Shown here piece by piece: positions 1 to 8,146 of a stretch of 64,000 bases of DNA; within the stretch, counting starts at the first letter, position 1, and each line of letters opens with the position of its first letter. The translations under genes and the position numbers were made by a program. The notes under the pieces were generated by a model that was given only the letters and a program-made list of their open reading frames with translations, had not been told where the DNA came from and made no database searches. The DNA comes from Paucibacter sp. Y2R2-4 (lineage in GTDB: Bacteria; Pseudomonadota; Gammaproteobacteria; Burkholderiales; Burkholderiaceae_C), in contig NZ_JAJIRO010000006.1 in assembly GCF_025717535.1 (NCBI RefSeq), positions 124,001 through 188,000 of the forward strand, written 5' to 3'.

Positions 1-83
1 GTCGCTCAGCGGCCGGGCTTTTTCATCTGCGCTGGCTCTGAGCAAAGGCGCAGGGCTTCATGGCCCAAAGCTACACTTCCCCA

Positions 84-806
84 ATGACTGTATTGCTGGC
101 ACTCGATAGCTCGACGGAAACCATGGCTTTGTCTTTGACAAGCCCGGCGGGACGCTGGCTGTTTGAGTCCGACGGCGGGCCGCAGGCCTCCTCGCGCCTG
201 GTGCCGGAAGCGCTGGCCTTGCTGGCCCAGGCGGGCCTGAAGTTGGCGGATGTGGATGCCATCGCCTTCGGCCGCGGCCCAGGTGCCTTTACCGGCCTGC
301 GCGCCGCTTGTGCCGTGGTGCAAGGCCTGGCTTTTGGGGCCGGCAAACCGGTGCTGGCCATCGACAGCTTGATGCTGGTGGCCGAGGATGCGCGTCAGCA
401 AGCCGGCGCAGCCTTTGAAGGCCTGATGTGGGTGGCGATGGATGCGCGCATGGGTGAAATCTACGCGGGCGCGTACCGCTGGGTGGAGGGCGCTTGGCAG
501 CAAGATCAGGCCCCCATGCTCTACAGCCCCGAGTCCTTGATGGCGCACTGGGGTCAGCCTACTGCGCTGTGCGGCTCGGCCTTGACCGTCTTTGCCGATC
601 AGCTTGCACCCGCTTTGCAGGCACCCACTCAGAGTTGGCCACGCCATCAATCGCGCGCGGCAGCCTTGGCCGCTTTGGCGGCGCAGGCCTGGACGCAAGG
701 CGCCTTGCTGGATGCCGCTGAAGCCATGCCGATTTATGTACGCGACAAGGTGGCGCAAACCACGGCCGAACGCATGGCTTTGCGGGAGCAGGCCGCCGCA
801 TCATGA
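84..806 (+). CDS. tsaB: tRNA threonylcarbamoyladenosine biosynthesis protein TsaB
   Basis: TsaB is the non-catalytic partner of TsaD in the cytoplasmic complex that makes N6-threonylcarbamoyladenosine at position 37 of ANN-decoding tRNAs. The 240-residue product has the ASKHA-fold start LALDSSTETMALSL and the family hallmark GRGPGAFTGLRAA. I place the start at the ATG at 84, because TVLLALDSS is the usual TsaB beginning; an in-frame ATG at 60 would add eight non-conserved residues. The stop overlaps the rimI start (ATGA), a pairing of tsaB and rimI common in proteobacteria. Bases 1-59 hold no gene that I can recognise. Confidence 0.95.
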   Translation: MTVLLALDSSTETMALSLTSPAGRWLFESDGGPQASSRLVPEALALLAQAGLKLADVDAIAFGRGPGAFTGLRAACAVVQGLAFGAGKPVLAIDSLMLVAEDARQQAGAAFEGLMWVAMDARMGEIYAGAYRWVEGAWQQDQAPMLYSPESLMAHWGQPTALCGSALTVFADQLAPALQAPTQSWPRHQSRAAALAALAAQAWTQGALLDAAEAMPIYVRDKVAQTTAERMALREQAAAS

Positions 807-1339
807 GCGCCTTGTTGAATAGCCCCATTGATGACCCCACCAACGGCCCTGTTGACCGGCCAGCGGTGGCGACCCGTCTGCAGCCCATGCAAGTGGCCGA
901 TGTGCCCGAGGTGCTGGCCATCGAGCGCGAGGTCTACGCACTGCCGTGGTCGGAGGGCAACTTCATCGATTCGATGGCAGCGGGATATTTGGCCTATGTC
1001 TTGCGACGGGCGCCTTCGCTGCGCGAGGTCAATACGCCGATCTTGGGCTATTTCCTGGCCATGAAGGGCTTTGAGGAAATGCATCTGCTGAACATTTCGG
1101 TGGCCGCAACTTTTCAGGGCCAAGGTTTGGCGCGACAGATGCTGGATGCTTTGTGCCGCCTTTGCGCAGAGCAGGGCTGCCCGCAGCTGTGGTTGGAGGT
1201 TCGCTTGAGCAATCAGCGTGCTCGCACGGTCTATCAACGTTATGGCTTCAGCGAAGTGGGGCTGCGGCGGGGCTATTACCCGGTCTTGCAGGGGCCGCGT
1301 GAGGACGCCTGTTTGATGAGCTTGGTGGTGCCCCAATGA
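803..1339 (+). CDS. rimI: Ribosomal-protein-alanine N-acetyltransferase RimI
   Basis: This GNAT-fold enzyme is expected to acetylate the N-terminal alanine of ribosomal protein S18. In the 178-residue product the acetyl-CoA-binding segment reads ISVAATFQGQGLARQML (Q/R-x-x-G-x-G/A motif), followed by the typical ending NQRARTVYQRYGF. The N-terminus carries about 25 extra residues before the conserved core (LQPMQVADVPEVLAIE). It overlaps tsaB by 4 nt and the next gene by 4 nt, so it is translationally coupled in a four-gene chain. The assignment to RimI rather than another GNAT rests on sequence plus the tsaB neighbour. Confidence 0.92.
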   Translation: MSALLNSPIDDPTNGPVDRPAVATRLQPMQVADVPEVLAIEREVYALPWSEGNFIDSMAAGYLAYVLRRAPSLREVNTPILGYFLAMKGFEEMHLLNISVAATFQGQGLARQMLDALCRLCAEQGCPQLWLEVRLSNQRARTVYQRYGFSEVGLRRGYYPVLQGPREDACLMSLVVPQ

Positions 1340-2202
1340 CTTGGGACGAGCGCCAGCGCCGCATGCTTGCTGCCATGGGCTTGCGCGTTTGGGCGCGGCC
1401 TGAAGCAGAGGTCGTAGAAGACGTCGCGGAAGAAGTGGCCTTGGTGAGTGTCAGCGAGGCGAGAAGCCAGCAGGCCGAAGCGCATTCGACGGCTGCGGTG
1501 TCGGTTTTGCAAGCCTTGCCCGTCGAGTTGAAGCGCGCCGCTGCTACACCGGCTCCAGCGCCCGCGACCCCGCTCGCGCAAGCTCCTGCCGATGGCAGCA
1601 GAGCGCCTGCCATTGCCGGCATGGACTGGCTTGAGCTGCAGCACAGCGTGGGCGACTGTCGGGCCTGCCAGTTGTGTGAGGGGCGACGCGGCCCCGAGGA
1701 TGCAGTGTTCGGCCACGGTCAAGCGCAAGTTCAGTGCTTGGTGGTCGGTGACATGCCGGGCGAGCCAGAGTTGGCCGAGGGTCAGCCTTTTGCCGGGCAG
1801 GCCGGGCAGCTGCTGGGCAATATGCTGCGCGCGATAGGCTTGGACCCGAGCGAGGCCGCCGGGCAAGTAGGCATGGTCAATGCCTTGAAGTGCCGCAGCA
1901 CGCCGGGTCGCAACCCAGGCGCCAAAGAGTTGCAGCAGTGCGAACCGTATTTGCAGCGCCAAATTGAACTGCTGCAGCCGCGGGTGATCCTGGCTCTGGG
2001 CCGCATGGCGGTGCAGTCTTTGCTGCATACGCAAGAGGCTTTGGGCCGCTTGCGTGGGCGAACGCACCACTACCAATCGATTCCGGTCATCGTCAGCTTC
2101 CCGCCCAGCTATTTGCTGCGCAATCCGGCAGAGAAGGCCCGCGCCTGGGAAGACCTGTGTCTGGTGCGACGCAGTTTGAAGAGCGAGGGGCAGGGCGTAT
2201 GA
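1336..2202 (+). CDS. Uracil-DNA glycosylase family 4-like protein with altered active-site motifs
   Basis: The C-terminal two thirds (about residues 97-282) is a UDG-superfamily fold of the 4Fe-4S type. Four candidate cluster ligands are present: Cys108, Cys111, Cys186 (in LKCRSTPGR) and Cys202. The first 90 residues are Ala/Pro-rich and probably disordered. Two motifs differ from the family pattern: motif A, usually GEAPG, reads GDMPG (138-142), and motif B, usually HPSxLLR, reads FPPSYLLR, so the expected His is Pro256. The enzyme may therefore have unusual activity or none. It lies between rimI and a cyclic-di-GMP protein with 4-nt overlaps on both sides. Family 4 enzymes remove uracil from DNA; activity here is inferred only. 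Confidence 0.85.
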   Translation: MTWDERQRRMLAAMGLRVWARPEAEVVEDVAEEVALVSVSEARSQQAEAHSTAAVSVLQALPVELKRAAATPAPAPATPLAQAPADGSRAPAIAGMDWLELQHSVGDCRACQLCEGRRGPEDAVFGHGQAQVQCLVVGDMPGEPELAEGQPFAGQAGQLLGNMLRAIGLDPSEAAGQVGMVNALKCRSTPGRNPGAKELQQCEPYLQRQIELLQPRVILALGRMAVQSLLHTQEALGRLRGRTHHYQSIPVIVSFPPSYLLRNPAEKARAWEDLCLVRRSLKSEGQGV

Positions 2203-4178
2203 GTCAGGCACTCGGCGCCTTGGTACCTCAAGCGGACTGGCGCTTGCTGCCGGTGCCGCTGGCCCTGCTGGATCAGCGCGGCCGGGTGCTGCAGGCCAAT
2301 GCGGTATGGCAATCCCTGGGCTTGGGCGAAGAGGGCGCTGAGTCGTCGGTCTTGTCGGCCTCTCCAGCAGTCTTGCCGGCCTTGAATCAGGCGCAGGACT
2401 TTGACTTGCCCTTGAATTTCGCCGCGAGCGCCAGCCACTCCGGGCTGCTGCAAGCGCGTTGGGACGCTTCGGTGGCTGCGCATCTGTGCATCTGGCGCTC
2501 ACAGGCCGAGGCGCTCAGCAATTGTGAGTCGCGGCTTGAGAAATTCATGCAAGCCACGGCGGAAGGCATTCTTTTTCACAAAGAGGGCTTGGTCGCCGAT
2601 GCCAATGCACCGATGTGTGCCTTGCTCGGCTATCAGCTGGATGAGGTGCTGGGCCTGCCGGTGATTGACTTTGTCTTGGATTCAGAGCGGGCCAAGGTGC
2701 GCTCGGTGATGGAGGCCGAGCGGGAGTTGCGTTATGAGACCGCGCTCTTGCACCGCGCGGGCCACATCATCCCGGTGGAGTTGATTGTTCGGTCAGTCGA
2801 GAGTGGTGGGGAGCGCATGCGCATGAGCATCGTGCGCGATATCCGCGACCGCATTGCGGCGCAGGCGCGCATCGAGCATCTGGCCCATCACGATGATTTG
2901 ACCGGCTTGCTCAATCGCAGTGCCTTTATCGAGCGCGCCGCAGGCTTGATGCAGGGAGCCGAGCGCCGTCAGCAACGTCTGGCCCTCTTGTTCATTGATC
3001 TGGACAATTTCAAGCGGGTCAACGACTCGCTGGGCCATATGGAAGGCGACAAGGTCTTGATCACCGTGGCCGAGCGCATCAATGACTGCCTGCGTTCCAC
3101 CGATCTGGTGGCTCGCTTTGGCGGCGACGAGTTCGTCGTCTTGCTGGGCGATGTGCATGAGCGCAGCGATGTGATGGCTGTGTTGATGGCCTTGCTGGCC
3201 GTGGTCGAAGTGCCGGTGATGGCGGATGGTTGTTTGCTGACCGTGACGCCGTCGATAGGCGTGAGCCTTTATCCCGAGCATGGCGTGCGGGTCGAAGACC
3301 TGATGCAACGTGCCGATATGGCCATGTATCAAGCCAAGGCCGCGGGCCGCGCAGGCTATCGCTTTTATGAGGACTCGCTGGCCGAGCATGCCTATGCGGA
3401 CCTTTTGCTGGAAAGCCAGTTGGCCCAGGCCTTGGAGCGCAACGAGTTCGTGCTCTTCTTCCAACCGCAGGTGGATGCGCAAACCGACGAATTGATCGGC
3501 GCCGAAGCCTTGTTGCGTTGGCAGCATCCGCAGCGCGGTTTGTTGAGCCCCGATGCATTTATCGACGTGGCCGAGCGGCATCGTCTGATGGTGGACTTAG
3601 GCGCCTGGGTGATGCGGGCCTCGGCCTTGCAGGCCCGCCACTGGCATCAGCACGGCATTGCCCAGGTTCCGATTGCTGTCAATCTGTCGCGCATGCAGTT
3701 CAGGCTGGAAGGCTTTGGCGATATGGTCGCCCGAGTCCTTGAAGAGCTGGGCGTGCCCGGCGCTTGGCTGGAGCTGGAACTGACCGAGCGCATGCTGATG
3801 GACGAGATCGCCAGTGCGCCGCTGACCTTGGCCGCCTTGCGCGCCTTGGGTCTGACCGTGTCGGTGGACGATTTCGGTACTGGCTACACCTCGCTGGCGC
3901 ATCTGACCCGATTGCCGCTGGACAAGCTCAAGATCGACCAGAGCTTTGTCGCCGCCCTTCCCGAGGACAGCGGCTCGGCCGCCATCACTCGCGCCATCAT
4001 CCAGATGGCTGCCGGCCTGGGGCTGAAGGTCAGCGCTGAGGGCGTGCGCAACGAGGCCCAGCGCCAGTTGCTGCTGCAATGGGGTTGCGGTGGCTTGCAG
4101 GGCGAGTTGATCGGTGAGCCGATGTCGGCCAGCGCTTTTGAGCATTGGCTGACGCTGCGGCGCGCGCCAGCATCCTGA
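2199..4178 (+). CDS. PAS-GGDEF-EAL cyclic-di-GMP signalling protein
   Basis: A bifunctional diguanylate cyclase/phosphodiesterase of about 659 residues. The start is the ATG at 2199, which overlaps the previous stop. The order is an N-terminal region (1-115), a PAS domain (about 120-235), GGDEF (about 245-400) with intact FGGDEF near residue 307, and EAL (about 410-655) with EALLRW near 433 and DDFGTGYTSL near 557. Both catalytic signatures are complete, so synthesis and degradation of c-di-GMP are both possible. No membrane segment is seen, so it is probably cytosolic, sensing through PAS. It is coupled to the UDG-like gene by ATGA. Confidence 0.93.
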   Translation: MSQALGALVPQADWRLLPVPLALLDQRGRVLQANAVWQSLGLGEEGAESSVLSASPAVLPALNQAQDFDLPLNFAASASHSGLLQARWDASVAAHLCIWRSQAEALSNCESRLEKFMQATAEGILFHKEGLVADANAPMCALLGYQLDEVLGLPVIDFVLDSERAKVRSVMEAERELRYETALLHRAGHIIPVELIVRSVESGGERMRMSIVRDIRDRIAAQARIEHLAHHDDLTGLLNRSAFIERAAGLMQGAERRQQRLALLFIDLDNFKRVNDSLGHMEGDKVLITVAERINDCLRSTDLVARFGGDEFVVLLGDVHERSDVMAVLMALLAVVEVPVMADGCLLTVTPSIGVSLYPEHGVRVEDLMQRADMAMYQAKAAGRAGYRFYEDSLAEHAYADLLLESQLAQALERNEFVLFFQPQVDAQTDELIGAEALLRWQHPQRGLLSPDAFIDVAERHRLMVDLGAWVMRASALQARHWHQHGIAQVPIAVNLSRMQFRLEGFGDMVARVLEELGVPGAWLELELTERMLMDEIASAPLTLAALRALGLTVSVDDFGTGYTSLAHLTRLPLDKLKIDQSFVAALPEDSGSAAITRAIIQMAAGLGLKVSAEGVRNEAQRQLLLQWGCGGLQGELIGEPMSASAFEHWLTLRRAPAS

Positions 4179-4205
4179 ATCCGGCCGTCTTTTCTTCGCC
4201 TTTTA

Positions 4206-5339
4206 ATGAGTCTCGCAATGAAAGATGACGCGGCAGTCGGCCGTTCCGCACTGAGCGCCCTGGATGATCTTGTGGCTCAGCAGATCGCCGAGGCCGGCGG
4301 CTGGTTGAGCTTTGACCGTTTCATGGCGCTGGCGCTGTACGCGCCCGGCTTGGGTTACTACAGCAACCAAAGTCAGAAATTTGGCCTGATGCCGCAAAGC
4401 GGCTCCGACTTCGTCACCGCCCCTGAAATGTCGCCGTTGTTCGGGCGGGCCTTGGCTGTGCAGTTGGCGCAGGCCTTGACGCTCACGAAGACCGATGAAC
4501 TCTGGGAGTTTGGGGCGGGCACCGGCGCGCTGGCGGCCCAGCTATTGGAGGCGCTGGGGGACAAGGTTCGGCGCTATCGCATCGTCGATCTGTCCGGCGT
4601 CTTGCGACAGCGCCAGGCTGAGCGTTTGGCCCCCTGGGCTCACAAGCTGGAGTGGCTGGATGAATTGCCCGAGCAGTTGGAGGGTGTGGTGGTCGGCAAT
4701 GAAGTGCTGGATGCGATGCCGGTGCAATTGCTCAGCTTCGACGGGCAAGCTTGGGCCGAGCGAGGTGTGAGCTTGGGCTCAGACGGCGAGCTTGTGTACG
4801 CTGATCGGCCGACGACACAGCGATTGCCTGCCGATGCCGAAGAGGCTCATGGTGTATTTCCACCTGGGACGGTGACTGAGATTCACCCGCAAGCTGAAGC
4901 CTTTGTGCGCACCCTGGCCGCTCGCTTGAAGCGCGGCGCCGTCTTCTTGATCGATTACGGTTTCCCGCAAGGCGAGTACTACCTGCCGCAACGCAGCGGC
5001 GGCACCTTGATGTGCCACCACCTGCACAAGGCCGACCCTGATCCCCTGCGCTTGCTGGGGCAAAAAGATATCACCGCTCACGTCAACTTCACTGGCATCG
5101 CCCTGGCGGGCCAGGAGGCTGGCTTGCAGGTCTTGGGCTACACCACGCAAGCCCACTTCCTGCTGAACTGCGGCTTGGCCGAACTGCTGGCAAATGCTGG
5201 CGTGGCCGAGCGCGCCATGGCCCACAAGCTGATCGCCGAGCACGAGATGGGCGAGCTCTTCAAGGTGATTGGCTTTGCCGCTGGCGAGGGCTTTGAGGCC
5301 CTGGGCTTTGCCCGCGGCGACCGCTCACATACTTTGTGA
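4206..5339 (+). CDS. SAM-dependent methyltransferase of the MidA/NDUFAF7 family
   Basis: The 377-residue protein matches the COG1565 family, whose eukaryotic member NDUFAF7 methylates an arginine of complex I. Visible marks are GLGYYSNQSQKFG near the N-terminus, the phrase SDFVTAPEMSPLFG, the SAM-binding loop EFGAGTGALAAQL (about 100-112) and VVGNEVLDAMPVQLL. The bacterial substrate is not established. A 27-nt gap separates it from the upstream GGDEF/EAL gene, so it may be read from the same transcript. Its last 15 nt overlap the 3' end of the convergent cca gene, leaving no room for a conventional terminator between them. Confidence 0.9.
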   Translation: MSLAMKDDAAVGRSALSALDDLVAQQIAEAGGWLSFDRFMALALYAPGLGYYSNQSQKFGLMPQSGSDFVTAPEMSPLFGRALAVQLAQALTLTKTDELWEFGAGTGALAAQLLEALGDKVRRYRIVDLSGVLRQRQAERLAPWAHKLEWLDELPEQLEGVVVGNEVLDAMPVQLLSFDGQAWAERGVSLGSDGELVYADRPTTQRLPADAEEAHGVFPPGTVTEIHPQAEAFVRTLAARLKRGAVFLIDYGFPQGEYYLPQRSGGTLMCHHLHKADPDPLRLLGQKDITAHVNFTGIALAGQEAGLQVLGYTTQAHFLLNCGLAELLANAGVAERAMAHKLIAEHEMGELFKVIGFAAGEGFEALGFARGDRSHTL

Positions 5340-6578
5340 AGCTGCCGCTGCAGCAGAAGTCGGCAAGGCCTGCAATGCGGCCAGCCGGGCCGCTTGCACG
5401 GCTTGGCCGATCGCTGGCCCGCGCTTGCCCTCGGCCAATGCAGCTGCGCTGACGCTGGCCAGATCGATCGCCAATAGCGCATGCAGCTCCAGCTGGAACT
5501 GCTGCCTTTGCGGATACGGCCTTTGCTCAAAGCCCAAACGGCCTCGCGCATCACATTCGCAAGCCCAAAGCAATTCTTCAAAGCGTTCTGGCCGTCGCCA
5601 GGCGTCGCAACGATCCAGCAGGCGCAGCCGGGCCTCTGGACCGAAACTCTGGCTTTGGTGCACATGGGTGTGTTCGCGGGCCACGAGTTCGGCCAACTCC
5701 CGGCATTCGCTGGGCACGCGCCAGCGCTCGCTGAGTCGCTTCACCAAGGGCAAGCCCCGGCTCTCATGGCCGATGTGGCGCGGCAAGACCTCCGCCGGGG
5801 TCAGCCCCTTGCCCAGGTCATGGCAAAGGCTGGCGAAACGAACGGTCAAGGGGGCGGCTTGTTCCGCGCATTGATCCAGCACCATCAGCAGGTGCACGCC
5901 GGTATCGACTTCAGGGTGGTGGATCGCTGTTTGCGGCACGCCGAACAGGCGATCGACCTCGGGCGCCAAACGCTCCAGTGCACCGCAGTCGCGCAGCACC
6001 TCCAGCATTCGAGAGGGTTTGTTCTCCATCAGACCGCGCGAAAACTCTTGCCAGACCCGTTCCGCCACCAAGGCGTCAACCTCGCCCTTAGCCACCATCT
6101 CGCGCATCAAGGTCATGGTTTCGGGCGCAACGCTGAAGTTTGGAAACCGCGCCGCAAAGCGCGCCAAACGCAAGATGCGCACCGGATCCTCTGCAAAAGC
6201 CGCCGAGACATGTCGCAAGACTCGGTCTCGCAGATCGCGCTGGCCACCATAGGGGTCGGCAATATTGCCCTGTGCGTCTTGAGCCATGGCGTTGATGGTC
6301 AGATCGCGGCGGGCCAGGTCTTGCTCCAGCGTGACTTCGGGTGAGGCATGGAAGGCAAAGCCGTGATAGCCCGGTGCGGTTTTGCGCTCGGTGCGTGCCA
6401 GCGCGTACTCTTCATGGGTGTCTGGGTGCAAAAAGACCGGGAAATCTCGCCCTACGGCGGTAAAGCCAGCTTTCTTCATCGCGGCCGGGTCGGCGCCAAC
6501 CACCACCCAGTCGCGGTCTTTGACCGGCAAACCCAATAAGGCGTCGCGGACCGCCCCCCCTACTAAGAAGTGATTCAT
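5325..6578 (-). CDS. cca: CCA-adding tRNA nucleotidyltransferase with HD domain
   Basis: Adds or repairs the 3'-CCA end of tRNA. The start is set at 6578 (MNHFLVGGAVRDALLG), because class II enzymes begin directly at this nucleotide-binding motif; an in-frame ATG at 6596 adds six residues. The metal-binding pair lies in VKDRDWVVVG, the arginine-rich template helix follows (ARRDLTINAMAQD), and an HD motif (LCHDLGKG) near residue 250 gives the proteobacterial phosphohydrolase domain. At 417 residues it matches the E. coli-type enzyme (about 412). It is convergent with the MidA-like gene and overlaps it by 15 nt. Confidence 0.96.
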   Translation of the reverse strand: MNHFLVGGAVRDALLGLPVKDRDWVVVGADPAAMKKAGFTAVGRDFPVFLHPDTHEEYALARTERKTAPGYHGFAFHASPEVTLEQDLARRDLTINAMAQDAQGNIADPYGGQRDLRDRVLRHVSAAFAEDPVRILRLARFAARFPNFSVAPETMTLMREMVAKGEVDALVAERVWQEFSRGLMENKPSRMLEVLRDCGALERLAPEVDRLFGVPQTAIHHPEVDTGVHLLMVLDQCAEQAAPLTVRFASLCHDLGKGLTPAEVLPRHIGHESRGLPLVKRLSERWRVPSECRELAELVAREHTHVHQSQSFGPEARLRLLDRCDAWRRPERFEELLWACECDARGRLGFEQRPYPQRQQFQLELHALLAIDLASVSAAALAEGKRGPAIGQAVQAARLAALQALPTSAAAAASQSM

Positions 6579-6646
6579 GCCACTTTTCGACAACAAAACT
6601 GAAATATTCGAACCCTAGAGTTCTCCCTAGGTAGCGGGACCCCGAG

Positions 6647-6669
6647 ATTAGGGGGGGCGTAGATCCTCA
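6647..6669 (+). promoter_or_regulatory. Motif shared with the second PEP-CTERM gene
   Basis: The block TAGGGGGGGCGTAGATCCTC starts at 6649, about 108 bp upstream of the PEP-CTERM start at 6757. An ungapped match of 15 of 20 positions occurs at 56809-56828, upstream of the other PEP-CTERM gene in the window, there on the opposite strand relative to its gene. Conservation in two otherwise unrelated intergenic regions suggests an activator-binding site, but this is inference from two instances. Confidence 0.4.
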
Positions 6670-6714
6670 AACCCAGCTACATTGCATCTCAATTGTTGTT
6701 CAAAGCATGGGGGC

Positions 6715-6731
6715 TTGGCGGTTTCAGTGCT
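6715..6731 (+). promoter_or_regulatory. Possible sigma-54 promoter of the PEP-CTERM gene
   Basis: TTGGCGGTTTCAGTGCT has the invariant GG (6717-6718) and GC (6729-6730) separated by exactly 10 bp. The rest of the match to TGGCAC-N5-TTGC is moderate. In floc-forming betaproteobacteria such as Zoogloea, PEP-CTERM genes are known to need RpoN with PrsK/PrsR, which makes this plausible. The predicted transcript start near 6742 leaves a very short leader containing the Shine-Dalgarno sequence. Confidence 0.4.
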
Positions 6732-6756
6732 TTTTAATATTGGGGAAGAAATGATG

Positions 6757-7272
6757 ATGAAAATTTCGAAATCCGTATTGGCAGTGGCGGCTCTGGCCTT
6801 GGGCTCTGTGGGAGCGCAAGCTGCGACAGACAATTGGGGCGACCACGGTTTTGCTGAAGTGGGCGCAAAAGTGGTCAGCGGTAGTTTTGTTGACTATTTC
6901 CTGTTCACACTCGACCCCGCAGCCACGGTGACAAGCACCGTTGTTGCGAACAACAACCTGAACATCCTGAACATCGAGTCCGGCAAGTACTCTTTGTGGA
7001 GTGATGGCGGTGATGGCGTTGGCGGCGCAGCTGATGCACAGATTGCTTCCTTCACCTTCGATGGAACGACTGGCAGCACTTTCAATAGTTTGGTCCTGTC
7101 GACCGGTAGCTATTTCTACAAGGTTGAAGGCAATGTTGCTCAGGGCGCTTTTGGCGGTCTGTACACCATCACTTCAACTCTGGCTCCTGTGCCGGAACCA
7201 GAAACTTACGCCATGCTCCTGGCTGGTTTGGGCGCAGTGGGCTTCATGGCCCGTCGCCGCAAGTCGATCTGA
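6757..7272 (+). CDS. FxDxF-type PEP-CTERM exported protein
   Basis: A small secreted protein of about 171 residues: signal peptide (MKISKSVLAVAALALG, cleaved near AQA), a central domain with the FxDxF signature (SFVDYFLF), and a C-terminal VPEPETYAMLLAGLG-hydrophobic-RRRKS tail. That tail is recognised by exosortase (EpsH/XrtA) for surface sorting, usually alongside exopolysaccharide. Three ATGs in a row lie at 6751, 6754 and 6757; spacing from GGGGAAGA (6742-6749) favours the last, although the annotated start could be 6751. No exosortase gene lies in this window. Base composition is less GC-rich than in the neighbours. Confidence 0.88.
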   Translation: MKISKSVLAVAALALGSVGAQAATDNWGDHGFAEVGAKVVSGSFVDYFLFTLDPAATVTSTVVANNNLNILNIESGKYSLWSDGGDGVGGAADAQIASFTFDGTTGSTFNSLVLSTGSYFYKVEGNVAQGAFGGLYTITSTLAPVPEPETYAMLLAGLGAVGFMARRRKSI

Positions 7273-7287
7273 ATCGGCTTGAGTGCC

Positions 7288-7336
7288 TCAGGTCGCAAGA
7301 CCTGAAGTAAAAAAGAGCGCCCTCGAGGCGCTCTTT
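7288..7336. terminator. Double stem-loop, bidirectional terminator
   Basis: A 7-bp stem closed by a GCAA loop (7288-7305) is followed by a 10-bp stem AAAGAGCGCC/GGCGCTCTTT (7312-7336). Read on the minus strand, the second stem is followed by six Ts, so it fits best as the terminator of the glutathione transferase gene. On the plus strand it can also end the PEP-CTERM transcript. Confidence 0.8.
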
Positions 7337-7359
7337 GCGTTTGTGGGGCTAGTTGCCGC

Positions 7360-8043
7360 TCATGGGCATTGGCGGTAGGGCTCTTCAAAGTCCAGGAAGT
7401 CTTTTTCCGCCAATGAGTCTGCAACCCAGGTGGCAACGGCCGGGTGTTGCTCCACGCGTTTGGCGTATGCCGCGGCTGTCGCGCTGAGTGGCAGACCATA
7501 GCGGGTCACGCGCATCACCACGGGTGCAAAGTAGGCGTCCACCGCGCTGAATTCGCCAAAAAGAAAAGGACCCGCGCTGGCCGCCAAGGCCTCGCTCCAA
7601 AGGGCGTCGACGCGTGCGAGATCGGCGCGCAAGCCGGCTTCTGAGGCGAGTAGCTTGGCGCCTTGCTCGCTCAGGTCCGCATCGATATTCATGGGGCACA
7701 AGCCGCGCAGCTTGCTAAAGCCGGCATGCATTTCGGCGCACAGGCTGCGGGCGCGTGCACGTTGTTGGCGCTCTCGTGGCCAGATCGCGAGTTCGGGGTG
7801 TTGGTCGGCCAGTGCTTCGGCAATGGCCAAAGTGTCCCAAACAGCGAACCCATCCGGCTCGACCAAAACCGGCACCTTGCCGGTTGGGGTGAGGGGTGCC
7901 AGCGTTTGGTAGAAGGCCGAGCCTGGGCTGAAGTCAAAGCGCAGCTTCACTTCCTCGAAGGCGATGCCAAAAGCCTTCATCAGCACCCAGGGGCGCATCG
8001 ACCAGGAGGAGTAGTTCTTGTTGCCGATATAGAGCTTGTTCAT
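7360..8043 (-). CDS. Glutathione S-transferase family protein
   Basis: A 227-residue cytosolic GST: thioredoxin-like N-terminal domain starting KLYIGNKNYSSWSMRPW, with the YSSWSMR segment at the position of the catalytic Ser/Tyr, the cis-Pro segment TPTGKVPVLVEPDG (about 52-66) and DTLAIAEAL for glutathione gamma-Glu binding, then an all-helical C-terminal domain. Such YSSWS proteins resemble the zeta/theta-like bacterial GSTs; the substrate cannot be told. It is transcribed alone, with a strong terminator downstream and about 100 bp to the next gene. Confidence 0.9.
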   Translation of the reverse strand: MNKLYIGNKNYSSWSMRPWVLMKAFGIAFEEVKLRFDFSPGSAFYQTLAPLTPTGKVPVLVEPDGFAVWDTLAIAEALADQHPELAIWPRERQQRARARSLCAEMHAGFSKLRGLCPMNIDADLSEQGAKLLASEAGLRADLARVDALWSEALAASAGPFLFGEFSAVDAYFAPVVMRVTRYGLPLSATAAAYAKRVEQHPAVATWVADSLAEKDFLDFEEPYRQCP

Positions 8044-8146
8044 GGGCTTGTAGCAGCTTGCTATGCGTGGAGGACGGCGCCTAGCTTAGGTCAAGCTCGC
8101 CGCTGTGCGTGTGAGAGTTTCTCAAGTCAGTGATGAGTCCCGCGCA

